62,514 nucleotides of DNA from NCBI GenBank assembly GCA_024635795.1, contig JAGXIH010000014.1, positions 1-62,514 on the forward strand, in the 5' to 3' direction. The DNA comes from Salegentibacter sp. (lineage in GTDB: Bacteria > Bacteroidota > Bacteroidia > Flavobacteriales > Flavobacteriaceae). Within the stretch, counting starts at the first letter, position 1. Each line of letters opens with the position of its first letter. A program made the position numbers and the translations under genes. Shown here piece after piece: positions 1 through 8,403 of this stretch. Below the pieces are notes generated by a model. The model had not been told where the DNA came from. It saw only the letters and a list, made by a program, of their open reading frames with translations, and did not search any database.

Positions 1-117
1 AAAATCCTGGATCGAGAAATATCATCATCGGGATCACCAGGGAATAGGGAGGGTTAAACCTATAGAAAAATACCAGAATGCAGCATGAAAATCAACTAAG
101 AATCAACTAAAAGTGGT

Positions 118-381
118 CTAAACAAATCGGGGTATTATAATTTTACCGTCTCCGTTTAAATCAGCATTTCTATCACCTATTCCATCTCCATTAGTGTCTA
201 CGCAATTTGTATTAAATAATACCTCTCTAAAATTGTCATCTGCAATTATTATTTCGCTTCCTATTGAGTTTTGACCTTTAAGATCATAAACTTCTATCTC
301 ATCATATTTCTCTGTACTGCAGGACTGGTTTAATAAAAACGATAAGCTTAATATCGATAAAATTTTGATTGAAATTTTCAT
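118..381 (-). pseudogene. Truncated lipoprotein, likely 5' remnant of a leucine-rich-repeat surface protein
   Basis: The 87-aa product has a lipoprotein signal peptide (hydrophobic run, then a lipobox ending in Cys at about residue 21). It ends in an Asp/Asn/Gly-rich stretch (DTNGDGIGDRNADLNGDG, about residues 63–80) typical of calcium-binding loops. In Bacteroidota this stretch usually leads into leucine-rich repeats or a larger extracellular domain; here the frame stops seven residues later. I infer a 5' fragment of a larger exported protein cut by recombination. The alternative is a genuine small lipoprotein. Nothing recognisable follows the stop in the remaining 117 bases. Confidence 0.5.
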
Positions 382-654
382 AGGTGCTTAGTTGCCCCAA
401 AGGCTTGTTGGTTAGTATCTTAAAGTAAATTATTAATTAAAATAGAATTATTCCCCTAAAACCTGAAAAATTAGATAAAAGGCTTCTTTTTACCTTTAAA
501 GGCATATTTGAAGAGCTAAATGCTGTAAAAAATCACCGCCAGGGTCCGGAGGTTTGCGGAGTAGGGGACACGAGCTTGTAGCCTTAGCCCCGGTTTGCTT
601 GGGAAGTTAATTATTTTCTTTCTAAAGCTGCCGTTTATTTGCGATGAATCGTTG
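382..654. other. Non-coding gap with a GC-rich island
   Basis: No gene is seen. AT-rich DNA surrounds a GC-rich island at about 538–600 containing the near-palindrome ACACGAGCTTGT (568–579) and several short self-complementary pieces. It abuts the stop codon of the ATPase gene, whose 3' end carries TTATAACAACG when read on the minus strand. It may be a structured boundary of the imported gene or a degenerate mobile-element end; I cannot name it. Confidence 0.3.
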
Positions 655-2562
655 TTATAAGCCGTTTTTTTGTACAAGTTCTTCTGGAAATTTTCTCAAA
701 AGTATTTGATGAACTGATGGATTAAATTGAATAACCTTAATTGATCTGTCTATGAAATCAGAGATATTAAAATTTTTGTTTGCTATTTTTTTCAAACCTT
801 TATTGTTATAAACGGCTATTATTTTTTCGTAATCTTTATTGCGTATTAAATCTTCCATATGAACTTTTCTTTGCTCATACCACTCTGGAATTTTTATTTC
901 TCTTGAAAATTTATCATAGTTTTCTTTAACATCAACTAACGTGTTCCCTTTGGACATATCCGAATCTTTGTAATAATAGTTTATTTTGGTGGATAGGTAA
1001 TTTGAAATTTGAAGTTCTAAATCTTTCTCAAAGAGTGCAATTACATCTTGTTGAATTTTCTTAACATCTGCTTCGTTTTTCAAAATTTGATTAGCGAGAA
1101 ATTTTAAAAATTCCTCTTCAAAAAAGAGATTTTCAATTTCTGAAACTGAAATTGAAAATATTCCTTTTTGTTTCAATTTTTCTAATCTATCAGAACTGTG
1201 ATGATCAGAATCAATTATACCATATGCCTTAACTGTTCTATTTTGAATTTTGTTAAACGCTTTTGTGTAATTAATGACAGAAAAACAGCTTTCAACTGGG
1301 GTAATCGTAAGATTTGGAAATAATGTATTGTAAATTTTTTCATCTAAGCTACCTTTTTGACCTTCACAGAATAGAATATTTTTTCTGCTCCCTAATAGTT
1401 CTAATAATAGTGATTCTGGTAAAGCATTGCTAGGAATGTTCTCAATCTCCCATCTATTAGGATGTTTAAATGTTTTTATCCACACTTTTTTTGCAGTAGT
1501 TCTCCTGGTTGCAAAATCAAGATCATGGGTTAGATATAAAAAAATACAGTCTTGTCTTTCTTTTTCTAGAATATCCCATAATTTGTTTAAAATTGTCTTA
1601 TGTAAGTACATTTCTGGCTCGTCGACAATTATAAATCCTGACTGCGGTGCTTGCAAAACTTGAGCTATATGGTAAAGAGTTACTTTTTCTCCATCGCTCA
1701 TTTGATGTGCTGGATATTGAGCTATATCTCTTGACGATAATGTTATATTTATACCATCGGTACATTTAATTTCTCTATGTTCTATTAGAGAATTCCAAAT
1801 AGAAAGTGTTTTATCTAGTTTCGTAATAGGAACATCTGTGTTATTACCGCCATTATTTAAATTATCACAAAATTTATTTCTTATTGCGCTTCTTTCTGCT
1901 AATAAATTATCTAATAGAATTTGAAATTCTCCTCCAATTTGTCTTAATATACTATAGGCATTTCCATCATTGGCCGTAGAGAATGTTGTTCTAAGCGATT
2001 TGTCTGCGACTTGTGTGTTTTTTAATTTTTCAGTTGTTTGGACTATATTGGAAATACCACTAAATGTGGGAATTATCAAAACTTTTTGTGCAGAAATTAC
2101 AACTCCATTGTTTGGTAAATATTTTTTTAATTCATTGGATAATGTAGTCTTTCCACTTCCGTTAGCTCCAATGGCAACAATATTTTCAGTTAGAAACCCT
2201 AATGAATCAAAAAATGAATAATTGAATTTTATTAATCCAAATTGATTTTCAATGTTTATTGCAGAATTTTCAATTTGAAGTTTTACGGTACTTATTTCAG
2301 GCTCACTATATTCATGATTTTCATTCCGAACTGGAACATATTGCAATAAATTATTCAGTTCATTTTGAAACTGATTTATGTAATTCACTGAAAAATCATT
2401 GTCGAGAAGTAATCTTTTTAATAATTCGTAATGGTTAATTACATCTTCGTGAAGATTTACAATTTTAGAATCTACTTCAGTTTTTTTAGAAAATAAAAGT
2501 TGATTCTTGAATCTGGATATTCCATTTTCGATGGATTTAATAAGGTTTTCTTTTTGTTGCAT
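655..2562 (-). CDS. AAA/ABC-type ATPase fused to a DUF4435 (TOPRIM-like) domain; PARIS-like defence protein
   Basis: The 635-aa protein starts with a helical region (1–100). An ABC-type ATPase follows, with Walker A GANGSGKTT (132–140), signature-like MSDGEK (288–293), Walker B ending VDEP (to 316) and a switch THD (345–347). From about 395 there is a DUF4435 domain with CEG (399–401), DSDHH (451–455) and SEIENLF (474–480), as in OLD/TOPRIM-like nucleases. In PARIS defence systems AriA (ATPase) and AriB (DUF4435) are separate or fused; this gene has the fused layout. The gene is clearly more AT-rich than its neighbours, suggesting transfer. It stands alone, with no partner nuclease or methylase beside it. 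The ATPase/DUF4435 assignment is firm; the PARIS role is inferred. Confidence 0.8.
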   Translation of the reverse strand: MQQKENLIKSIENGISRFKNQLLFSKKTEVDSKIVNLHEDVINHYELLKRLLLDNDFSVNYINQFQNELNNLLQYVPVRNENHEYSEPEISTVKLQIENSAINIENQFGLIKFNYSFFDSLGFLTENIVAIGANGSGKTTLSNELKKYLPNNGVVISAQKVLIIPTFSGISNIVQTTEKLKNTQVADKSLRTTFSTANDGNAYSILRQIGGEFQILLDNLLAERSAIRNKFCDNLNNGGNNTDVPITKLDKTLSIWNSLIEHREIKCTDGINITLSSRDIAQYPAHQMSDGEKVTLYHIAQVLQAPQSGFIIVDEPEMYLHKTILNKLWDILEKERQDCIFLYLTHDLDFATRRTTAKKVWIKTFKHPNRWEIENIPSNALPESLLLELLGSRKNILFCEGQKGSLDEKIYNTLFPNLTITPVESCFSVINYTKAFNKIQNRTVKAYGIIDSDHHSSDRLEKLKQKGIFSISVSEIENLFFEEEFLKFLANQILKNEADVKKIQQDVIALFEKDLELQISNYLSTKINYYYKDSDMSKGNTLVDVKENYDKFSREIKIPEWYEQRKVHMEDLIRNKDYEKIIAVYNNKGLKKIANKNFNISDFIDRSIKVIQFNPSVHQILLRKFPEELVQKNGL

Positions 2563-2793
2563 AATTTTGTTGAAAAATGGCTTATGACGTGTTTTATCCT
2601 CTATTTTTTCCTCATTACAAGCATTCCATTCCGGGATAGTACTATTCTTCCAGGATTTTGGTTCTTTGAAATTCTTGGTATTGATCTTAATTAGGTAGGG
2701 TTCTGCTAATTTAATAAAAATTTCAGAAAATATTAAGAATTGTGTAATGATATTTGAGAGGTCTTAATCAGGCCGGGGGAGTGGGTTATTGGC
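2563..2793. other. Upstream region of the AAA-DUF4435 gene
   Basis: AT-rich spacer between the ATPase start codon and the next terminator. Only short antisense frames occur and I see no credible gene. It must hold the promoter of the minus-strand ATPase gene, but no clean TAnnTTTG element stood out. Confidence 0.35.
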
Positions 2794-2845
2794 AAAAAAA
2801 AGAGGAAAACAAGGGCCTGTACTTTCAGGTTCCTGTTTTCCTCTT
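2794..2845 (-). terminator. Rho-independent terminator of the small lipoprotein gene
   Basis: A near-perfect 19-bp inverted repeat (left arm 2800–2818, right arm 2827–2845, two mismatches) is followed on the minus strand by a T-run (2794–2801 read as A on plus). It lies 31 bp beyond the stop codon of the 2877–3107 gene. Confidence 0.85.
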
Positions 2846-2876
2846 AACAGCTATGGAGCGCCGTCCATAGCTTGAT

Positions 2877-3107
2877 TTAATCGTCGATCTTCACCTTTTT
2901 CGTAACATCCCCGTCGTCATCGGTTTTGATTTTGATCTTCTTGTCGTCGGTTTTCACCTTAATTTTATCATCCTTTACTTTAACCTTTGCATCATCCTCT
3001 TCCATGAGTTGTTCCATTTCAGATTTTTCTTCCTCCTGTTCCCGGCAGGAAACAAGGGTAAGGCTAAGGGCCATAAATAAAAGCCCGGTTTTAAACAGAT
3101 GTCTCAT
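2877..3107 (-). CDS. Small lipoprotein with alternating Lys/Asp repeats
   Basis: The 76-aa product has a signal peptide with lipobox LVSC (Cys about 21), then a Glu-rich segment and a tail of alternating basic and acidic steps (KVKVKDDKIKVK, then KIKIKTDDDGD). The alternation suggests an amphipathic beta-strand repeat or polyelectrolyte tail rather than an enzyme. It lies upstream, on the same strand, of the defence gene but is separated from it by a strong terminator. It follows the DUF2807 lipoprotein gene on the same strand with an 89-bp gap, so it may share the envelope theme of that group. No family recognised. Confidence 0.7.
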   Translation of the reverse strand: MRHLFKTGLLFMALSLTLVSCREQEEEKSEMEQLMEEDDAKVKVKDDKIKVKTDDKKIKIKTDDDGDVTKKVKIDD

Positions 3108-3196
3108 AGTTTTATAGTTTTTGGTTATTCTGTTAAAGGTAGGAAAACAGGGCCAGCTCTGGTGTAATTTTAACCTTCCTTAAAGAAAATTGCCGC

Positions 3197-4021
3197 TTAT
3201 TGTTCCTTTTTTTTAAGCTCAGCTTTCTCGGTAAATTCTACAAGCTCGATCTCCGGATCACCATACACCTCAATATTCGAACGGTCTTTAGCTGTGAGCT
3301 TCAGCTTTCCGGTCACCTGAACTTCATTTTTTGAACGGCCTTCGGCCGTGACAACAGCATTCTCTGAAGTTAGCTTACTACCGTTAAATTTGGTGGAGTG
3401 CTCACTACGCAGTTCAAATTCACTGGTTTCGCCCTCTATTTTAGCCGAGGCCTTTTCATAAAGATCTACCTTAAAGACGGGCGAATAGACCAGGGCCTTA
3501 AGGTCACTGGAGCTGTTCAGCTGAAAATAGGCATTACCGGCTGTAAGGTTGAGTTCGGTTTTACTTTTGTCGTTCATATATAGCTGGAAATCTCTTGCCG
3601 TTAGAGTTAGCCAGGCTTTTGCATTTTTGTTGATACGCAATTCCACATCCTGCAAAAACAGGTCTTCATCAGAATACAACTCTACATTATCGGTGATTAC
3701 AATTCGATCTAAGTCTTGCGGAAAAGTGAGTATTATTTCGAAGGACTTACTGCTTTTTACCGGTTTTCGACTTTTTATAAAAAGAACGTTATCAACGATA
3801 TCTGTCTGGATGAGGCTGTGCAGGTTATCATCGGCCTCGACTTCCATTTGAGCACGATTTCCTTTTTTAAGCCCCACCTCAAAATCTCCCTGGATTTCTA
3901 CGGAGGTGAATTCTTTTAGATTAGTTCGCTCGGTGGTAACATTCCGGCTGCCTTTTACCTTTTGGGAACCACAGGAATATAGGGTACCCAGAACAAGAAA
4001 TAATAACAGTAGTTTTTTCAT
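3197..4021 (-). CDS. DUF2807 (GIN-domain) lipoprotein
   Basis: The 274-aa lipoprotein has signal peptide and lipobox LYSC (Cys about 17). The rest is a long beta-rich region of short repeated strands (for example FTSVEIQGDFEVGLKKG near 38–54, and many Lys/Ser/Asn turns), typical of the putative auto-transporter adhesin head domain DUF2807. Such proteins are thought to sit at the cell surface or in the periplasm; the role is unknown. The C-terminus is charged (AELKKKEQ). A terminator at 4046–4073 separates it from the PspC operon, so it is probably transcribed on its own, although DUF2807 and PspC genes often lie together in Bacteroidota. Confidence 0.8.
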   Translation of the reverse strand: MKKLLLLFLVLGTLYSCGSQKVKGSRNVTTERTNLKEFTSVEIQGDFEVGLKKGNRAQMEVEADDNLHSLIQTDIVDNVLFIKSRKPVKSSKSFEIILTFPQDLDRIVITDNVELYSDEDLFLQDVELRINKNAKAWLTLTARDFQLYMNDKSKTELNLTAGNAYFQLNSSSDLKALVYSPVFKVDLYEKASAKIEGETSEFELRSEHSTKFNGSKLTSENAVVTAEGRSKNEVQVTGKLKLTAKDRSNIEVYGDPEIELVEFTEKAELKKKEQ

Positions 4022-4045
4022 TTTATTAGATTGAGTTCTAACAAA

Positions 4046-4073
4046 TATAAAAAAAGCCTCCCGTCTGGGAGGC
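4046..4073 (-). terminator. Terminator ending the DUF4870–PadR–PspC operon
   Basis: Perfect stem AGCCTCCC/GGGAGGCT (4054–4073) followed on the minus strand by a T-run (A-run on plus at 4049–4055). It lies directly after the stop of the 49-aa gene. Confidence 0.9.
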
Positions 4074-4077
4074 TATC

Positions 4078-4227
4078 TTAACATTTGTAAGTTTTTGAGT
4101 CATCTTCAGGAGCCTTGCATTCTGCTGAGATCTCAGTTTGATCGGGTGGGGGATCCGTCACTACTTCCTGTTGAAAACCAAGTGCGGCCAACAGCATATT
4201 GATCAGTATATTTATCAATGTAGTCAT
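4078..4227 (-). CDS. 49-aa peptide at the end of the PspC operon
   Basis: The frame runs from an ATG at 4227 to a TAA at 4078. The N-terminus is hydrophobic (MTTLINILINMLLAALGF); the C-terminus is acidic and polar with two cysteines (SAECK and a final YKC). An AGGAAGG run lies directly before the ATG. It sits 19 bp after the PspC gene and immediately before a strong terminator, so it is the last gene of that transcript. It could be a small membrane or secreted peptide; no family recognised. Its position between gene and terminator supports its being real. Confidence 0.55.
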   Translation of the reverse strand: MTTLINILINMLLAALGFQQEVVTDPPPDQTEISAECKAPEDDSKTYKC

Positions 4228-4246
4228 CCTTCCTGATTTTTAATGT

Positions 4247-5983
4247 TTATGAGATTGTTAGCGTGCCGTCACCAATTTTTATAGTTTTTTTGAACTTAAG
4301 GGTTTTGGCCTGGCTGCTGTCGCGTTCCATACGGGCATTAAAGTCGTCGGCTTCGTCCCATTCGTCGCTGCTTTCCATTTGAGTATCGGTACTATCTTCC
4401 GGGAAAGCATCATCGGTATCATCAAATTCAGTCGAAGGACAATCAAGACAAATGCTACCGTCTTCGGTTATTTCTACAAAGTGGCCTTCTTCGCCGCGGT
4501 CAAGGATATCCCCCCAGTGAAAAGAAGAGATATTATCATCGGCATAAAGCCTGGTTCCTTCCGGCAGGTAAAGTGTGAGCCGAACTTGCTGGTCGCGAAA
4601 TTTATTTTCTGAAGGGGTGGTAAAATAAGAGTCCAGCAACAATTCATTACCAGAAAAGCTCGTACCGTAGTCAATATTGCGGGCACGATCACGGGCCTCT
4701 ACATAATCTTTTCCTTCCGCAGAGCGAACGATCTCCAACCTGGCAACAGAAACTCTGGTGGATTTTATGCTCAGTCTCACATCAGAACTGTACAATACCT
4801 TCTGATCATTTTCATCATACTTTATTTTAAAATCACTTCCTCTGTGAGAATATGATGAATAATCTGGGTTATTTCTCATCCTGAGAAATAAGGTGTCCTG
4901 TGGAGAGATAGCCAGGGTTTCGGAATTCACTTGCTCGCCATCAAAAGCGCGGTGGGTAGCCTGCTGAACACCAATAGTGATGAGCCCGATTACCGCAAGT
5001 AGCCATAGACCAAGCAATACTAATTTTGCACTGGTTCCTATGGATTTCAGTCTTTTTACCAGGATCTTTAGTCCGAGGATAAAGAGAAAGAAAAACGGGA
5101 TCCCAACAGCAAAAAAGCTTAGCAGTGAAAGTACCCAAAGTGGGGCGCCGCTGGTAGCCATTTCAATATAATCGCTCCAGGGAGCATCAAATAATCCAAA
5201 AGTACCCACGGTAAATAATCCTATAAACAGTGCGATTAAAGTTGCCCCGGCAACCAGCAGAATCAATACTCCTACAAGTTTCACGAATACATTAATAATG
5301 AACCTTAACACATCACCAAGGGCAGTAGCAGCCGAGCCGGCGCCTTCCCTGGCTCTGTTTCCGTATTTATCGTAGTCGATATCCTTTACCTTTCCGGTAA
5401 CATTGTCAAAACCTTCACGAATCTTTTTTTCGATATTGCTAATGGTCACCTCTTCCCCGCGCATCGCCAGTTTATCGGCTGTGGTCTTTGCTTCAGGAAC
5501 AAAGATCCACAGCGCTAAATAGATAAGCACAAAAGCTCCGCTGGAAAAAATGGTAAGCAAGATCCACAGCAATCTTATCCAGATTGGCTCTATATTAAGG
5601 TAATGCCCAAGTCCGGACGAAACCCCTCCTACATAGGAGTGTTCGGTGTCCCGGAAAAGTTGCTTTCCTTTAGATCCTGTACTGGTCTTAGTTGCGGGTT
5701 CGTCTTCAAAGATCTCTTCGTCCAGCATATAATCTTCGGGTTGCCCCATGATGGCGATTACTTCTTCAACCTCTTTTACACTGATTACCTGACGATCGTT
5801 TTGGATCTTTTCGTTAAAAAGCTCGGCGATCCGGGCTTCAATATCGGCAATGATCTCGTCACTGCCCTGGGTAGTAGTAAAAGAGCGTTTTATAGCATCC
5901 AGATAGTGCTGAAGCTTTGCATAGGCGTTTTCATCAATATGAAAGAAAATACCTGCCAGATTTATATTTACGGTCTTATTCAT
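4247..5983 (-). CDS. PspC-domain membrane protein
   Basis: The 578-aa protein has an N-terminal soluble region (1–100) with a helical SDEIIADIEARIAEL stretch. A PspC domain spans about 107–165 (VGGVSSGLGHYLNIEP, then a membrane segment to WIFVPEA). Three more hydrophobic regions lie at about 228–267, 282–311 and 318–343. A periplasmic beta-rich domain and a very acidic tail follow. PspC proteins sense or buffer membrane stress. Its start overlaps the end of the PadR gene by 8 bp, so the two are translationally coupled, and PadR probably controls it. Long PspC fusions of this kind are common in Bacteroidota. Confidence 0.88.
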   Translation of the reverse strand: MNKTVNINLAGIFFHIDENAYAKLQHYLDAIKRSFTTTQGSDEIIADIEARIAELFNEKIQNDRQVISVKEVEEVIAIMGQPEDYMLDEEIFEDEPATKTSTGSKGKQLFRDTEHSYVGGVSSGLGHYLNIEPIWIRLLWILLTIFSSGAFVLIYLALWIFVPEAKTTADKLAMRGEEVTISNIEKKIREGFDNVTGKVKDIDYDKYGNRAREGAGSAATALGDVLRFIINVFVKLVGVLILLVAGATLIALFIGLFTVGTFGLFDAPWSDYIEMATSGAPLWVLSLLSFFAVGIPFFFLFILGLKILVKRLKSIGTSAKLVLLGLWLLAVIGLITIGVQQATHRAFDGEQVNSETLAISPQDTLFLRMRNNPDYSSYSHRGSDFKIKYDENDQKVLYSSDVRLSIKSTRVSVARLEIVRSAEGKDYVEARDRARNIDYGTSFSGNELLLDSYFTTPSENKFRDQQVRLTLYLPEGTRLYADDNISSFHWGDILDRGEEGHFVEITEDGSICLDCPSTEFDDTDDAFPEDSTDTQMESSDEWDEADDFNARMERDSSQAKTLKFKKTIKIGDGTLTIS

Positions 5984-6320
5984 GATTCTTGTTTTTTTGT
6001 TTGGTTACAATACTTACTGCGGTTTGTAATTCGTCCCAGGTGGTAGTCAGTTCCTTTAGGAAAAGCCTCCCGGTTTCTGTGAGTCCGTAGTATTTACGCG
6101 GTGGTCCACTGGTGGATTCTTCCCAACGGTAGGTCAGGAGCCCCGCGTTCTTTAGCCTGGTAAGTAAGGGGTAAATGGTACCTTCTACTACCAGCAATTT
6201 TGCGTCTTTAAGGGTTTCCAGGATTTCAGCTACATAAGCATCTTCGTCTTTTAAGACAGAGAGAATGCAGTATTCCAGAACCCCTTTGCGCATTTGCGCT
6301 TTGGTGTTTTCAATCTTCAT
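5976..6320 (-). CDS. PadR-family transcriptional regulator
   Basis: The 114-aa winged-helix protein opens with AQMRKGVLEYCILSVLK and carries the recognition region LLVVEGTIYPLLTRLKNAGLL and wing motif SGPPRKYYGLTETG, all diagnostic of PadR. These repressors bind inverted repeats and respond to small molecules or membrane stress. It lies 5 bp after the DUF4870 gene and overlaps the PspC gene, so it is encoded within the operon it most likely represses. A matching inverted repeat lies at the operon promoter (6887–6909). Confidence 0.92.
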   Translation of the reverse strand: MKIENTKAQMRKGVLEYCILSVLKDEDAYVAEILETLKDAKLLVVEGTIYPLLTRLKNAGLLTYRWEESTSGPPRKYYGLTETGRLFLKELTTTWDELQTAVSIVTKQKNKNHE

Positions 6321-6325
6321 AGCCT

Positions 6326-6847
6326 TTAGTTTTGAGTGTTGTTAAACTGTTCATTTTCTGATTGATGGTTTGATGAATGATTATTGTTTGCTCCTAAAAA
6401 ATTTATGCTGAGCGGATATTTGTAAGTTTTACCTTCGCTGGCTTTGATGGCGGCTTGCACCACTGCAAAGATCTCCAGGATAAAAAGTCCCAGGAGTAGG
6501 GTGAGTACACCTCCCAGGATTAATCCGAAAGGAAAAAGCCGGGCCAGTTCTCCCAGATCAGGATGGTCTTGAAAAGGAAAGTGGGTGCTCTCCAAACTCA
6601 ATTGCATTCCGGTGAATACCATTCCTGCAATACCTCCCATAACTAAAACTATAAAGTAAAGGAAGATGCTTATCTGAAAGTTAAGAGCTTGTTTCCCATG
6701 ATGGTCTATAAATTTATTTTCTCTCCTTATTAGCCATAATACGAGTGGGAAAATAAAATTTCCTAATGGAATAAAATACTTGGTAAAGGCCGATAGATGT
6801 AGCAGACTTGCCAGGGTTCGGTCTTCTTTTTTGATTGCTGAGTTCAT
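6326..6847 (-). CDS. DUF4870 membrane protein
   Basis: The 173-aa protein starts with a short polar leader (DRTLASLLHLSAFTKYF). It has three or four membrane segments and the family's conserved HHGKQALNFQISI stretch at about residues 68–80. The function of DUF4870/Tic20-like proteins is unknown. First gene of the DUF4870–PadR–PspC–49-aa operon. The polar C-terminus (NNNHSSNHQSENEQFNN) is probably disordered. Confidence 0.85.
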   Translation of the reverse strand: MNSAIKKEDRTLASLLHLSAFTKYFIPLGNFIFPLVLWLIRRENKFIDHHGKQALNFQISIFLYFIVLVMGGIAGMVFTGMQLSLESTHFPFQDHPDLGELARLFPFGLILGGVLTLLLGLFILEIFAVVQAAIKASEGKTYKYPLSINFLGANNNHSSNHQSENEQFNNTQN

Positions 6848-6866
6848 AACCTATTAATTTATATTA

Positions 6867-6909
6867 CAAATATATGGTTAAAAGAAGGTATTATGCAACA
6901 CATAGTACC
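6867..6909 (-). promoter_or_regulatory. Promoter of the DUF4870–PadR–PspC operon with PadR-type operator
   Basis: Minus-strand -7 element TATATTTG (6867–6874), a perfect TAnnTTTG match, about 20 bp before the first start codon. Upstream, GGTATTATG-N5-CATAGTACC (6887–6909) is a 9-bp inverted repeat with one mismatch. The TTG expected at -33 (CAA at 6896–6898 on plus) lies in its centre, 21 bp from the -7 element. PadR repressors bind such TATG…CATA repeats. Autoregulation is inferred. Confidence 0.7.
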
Positions 6910-6987
6910 TAAATTTAACTTTTAATTAAGAAAAGACTGCCGGGGGGTAATGTTTATTTGAATAATTTAGGGAGAAAATAAAATGAT

Positions 6988-7443
6988 ATGTCTTTTACAC
7001 CCGGCAAACTAAATGCCTACTTAATGACCAAACTCCCCAGCGCCTGGTTAACAGGAGTGCGGGTAAAACATATAGACGCCGATTCCTGTAAGGTTGGAGT
7101 GAAGCACAGCTGGATAAATCAAAACCCTTTCAAGTCTATGTACTTTGCGGTACAGGCGATGGCGGCTGAACTAAGCACCGGTGCCCTTGTAATGCAACAG
7201 ATAAAAGCCAGCAATAAAAAGGTATCTATGTTAGTGGCCCAAAATAAAGCGGTCTTTACCAAGAAGGCCAAAGGAAAAATTATTTTCACTTGCGTAGATG
7301 GTCATTTGGTAAATCAGGCTATAGAAAACACTATCGCTACCGGGGAGGGGCAAACCTTTTGGATGAAATCTACCGGCCTGAATGAAACCGGGGAAATTGT
7401 TTCAGAATTCGATTTTGAATGGACGGTAAAGCTTAAAAGTTAG
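6988..7443 (+). CDS. DUF4442 hotdog-fold (thioesterase-like) protein
   Basis: The 151-aa protein fits the DUF4442/hotdog family: PSAWLTGVRVKHIDADSCKV at the start, a central long helix (YFAVQAMAAELSTGALVMQQ) and strands ending FDFEWTVKL. Such proteins resemble acyl-CoA thioesterases, but the substrate is unknown. Transcribed with the AIM24-type gene 29 bp downstream. Divergent from the DUF4870 operon across a 140-bp spacer. Confidence 0.8.
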   Translation: MSFTPGKLNAYLMTKLPSAWLTGVRVKHIDADSCKVGVKHSWINQNPFKSMYFAVQAMAAELSTGALVMQQIKASNKKVSMLVAQNKAVFTKKAKGKIIFTCVDGHLVNQAIENTIATGEGQTFWMKSTGLNETGEIVSEFDFEWTVKLKS

Positions 7444-7472
7444 ATTCAGATAACAACCAAAAATCATAAATA

Positions 7473-8273
7473 ATGAATGCACACGAAATAGATTACCAGA
7501 TTTACGGGGAGGAGATGCAGTTCGTAGAACTGGAACTGGACCCTAAGGAGGCTGTTATCGCCGAGGCCGGGAATTTTATGATGATGGATCAGGAAATTCA
7601 AATGAATACCATCTTTGGAGATGGCTCAAAACAGAATGAAGGTTTCCTCGGGAAAGTACTTGGCGCCGGAAAACGCCTGCTTACCGGCGAAAGTTTGTTT
7701 ATGACGATATTTTCTAACGAAGGCATGGGAAAGAAGAAAGTGAGCTTTGCTTCTCCCTATCCGGGAAAAATCATTCCAATAGACCTTACCCGATATGATG
7801 GTAAATTTATTTGCCAGAAAGACGCTTTTTTGTGTGCAGCCCAGGGAGTCTCCATAGGCATTGAATTTAGTCGTAAACTGGGTCGTGGTTTTTTTGGTGG
7901 CGAAGGATTTATTATGCAAAAGATTGAAGGCGACGGGATGGCTTTTGTTCATGCGGGAGGTACTATGGCCAGAAAGGAATTGCGCACAGGAGAAAAACTG
8001 AAGGTAGATACCGGGTGTATAATCGGTTTTACCCAAACTATCAGCTACGATATAGAATTTGTAGGAGGCATTAAAAACACCATTTTTGGCGGGGAAGGCT
8101 TATTCTTCGCAAGCCTTACAGGGCCGGGAACGGTTTATATACAAAGCCTGCCATTTTCACGCCTGGCTAACAGGGTTTTACAAGCTGCTCCTCAGGGAGG
8201 AGGAAAAGATAAGGGAGAAGGCAGTATCCTTGGCGGCCTGGGGGATGTCCTTGGAGGTGATAGGCGCTTTTGA
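7473..8273 (+). CDS. TIGR00266 / AIM24-family protein
   Basis: The 266-aa protein matches the family from its start (QFVELELDPKEAVIAEAGNFMMMD) through FGGEGFIMQKIEGDGMAFVHAGG to the C-terminal IFGGEGLFFASLTGPGTVYIQSLP. The fold is a double beta-roll with repeated glycine-rich turns. The relative AIM24 acts in mitochondrial inner-membrane organisation; the bacterial role is unknown. The last 30 residues are Gly/Lys-rich (GGGKDKGEG, LGGLGDVLGG) and probably disordered. Second gene of a two-gene unit with the DUF4442 protein. Confidence 0.88.
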   Translation: MNAHEIDYQIYGEEMQFVELELDPKEAVIAEAGNFMMMDQEIQMNTIFGDGSKQNEGFLGKVLGAGKRLLTGESLFMTIFSNEGMGKKKVSFASPYPGKIIPIDLTRYDGKFICQKDAFLCAAQGVSIGIEFSRKLGRGFFGGEGFIMQKIEGDGMAFVHAGGTMARKELRTGEKLKVDTGCIIGFTQTISYDIEFVGGIKNTIFGGEGLFFASLTGPGTVYIQSLPFSRLANRVLQAAPQGGGKDKGEGSILGGLGDVLGGDRRF

Positions 8274-8403
8274 GCTGTTAAAATGATTTTTGAGGCTTAA
8301 ACAATTCAAAAATTTTCTTATATTTAGGCAGACTAAAACCCACAGCCTATAGCAAATTTCTACGCTTTAATTAACCTATCTAATAATTTAAACAGTTCAA
8401 ATT

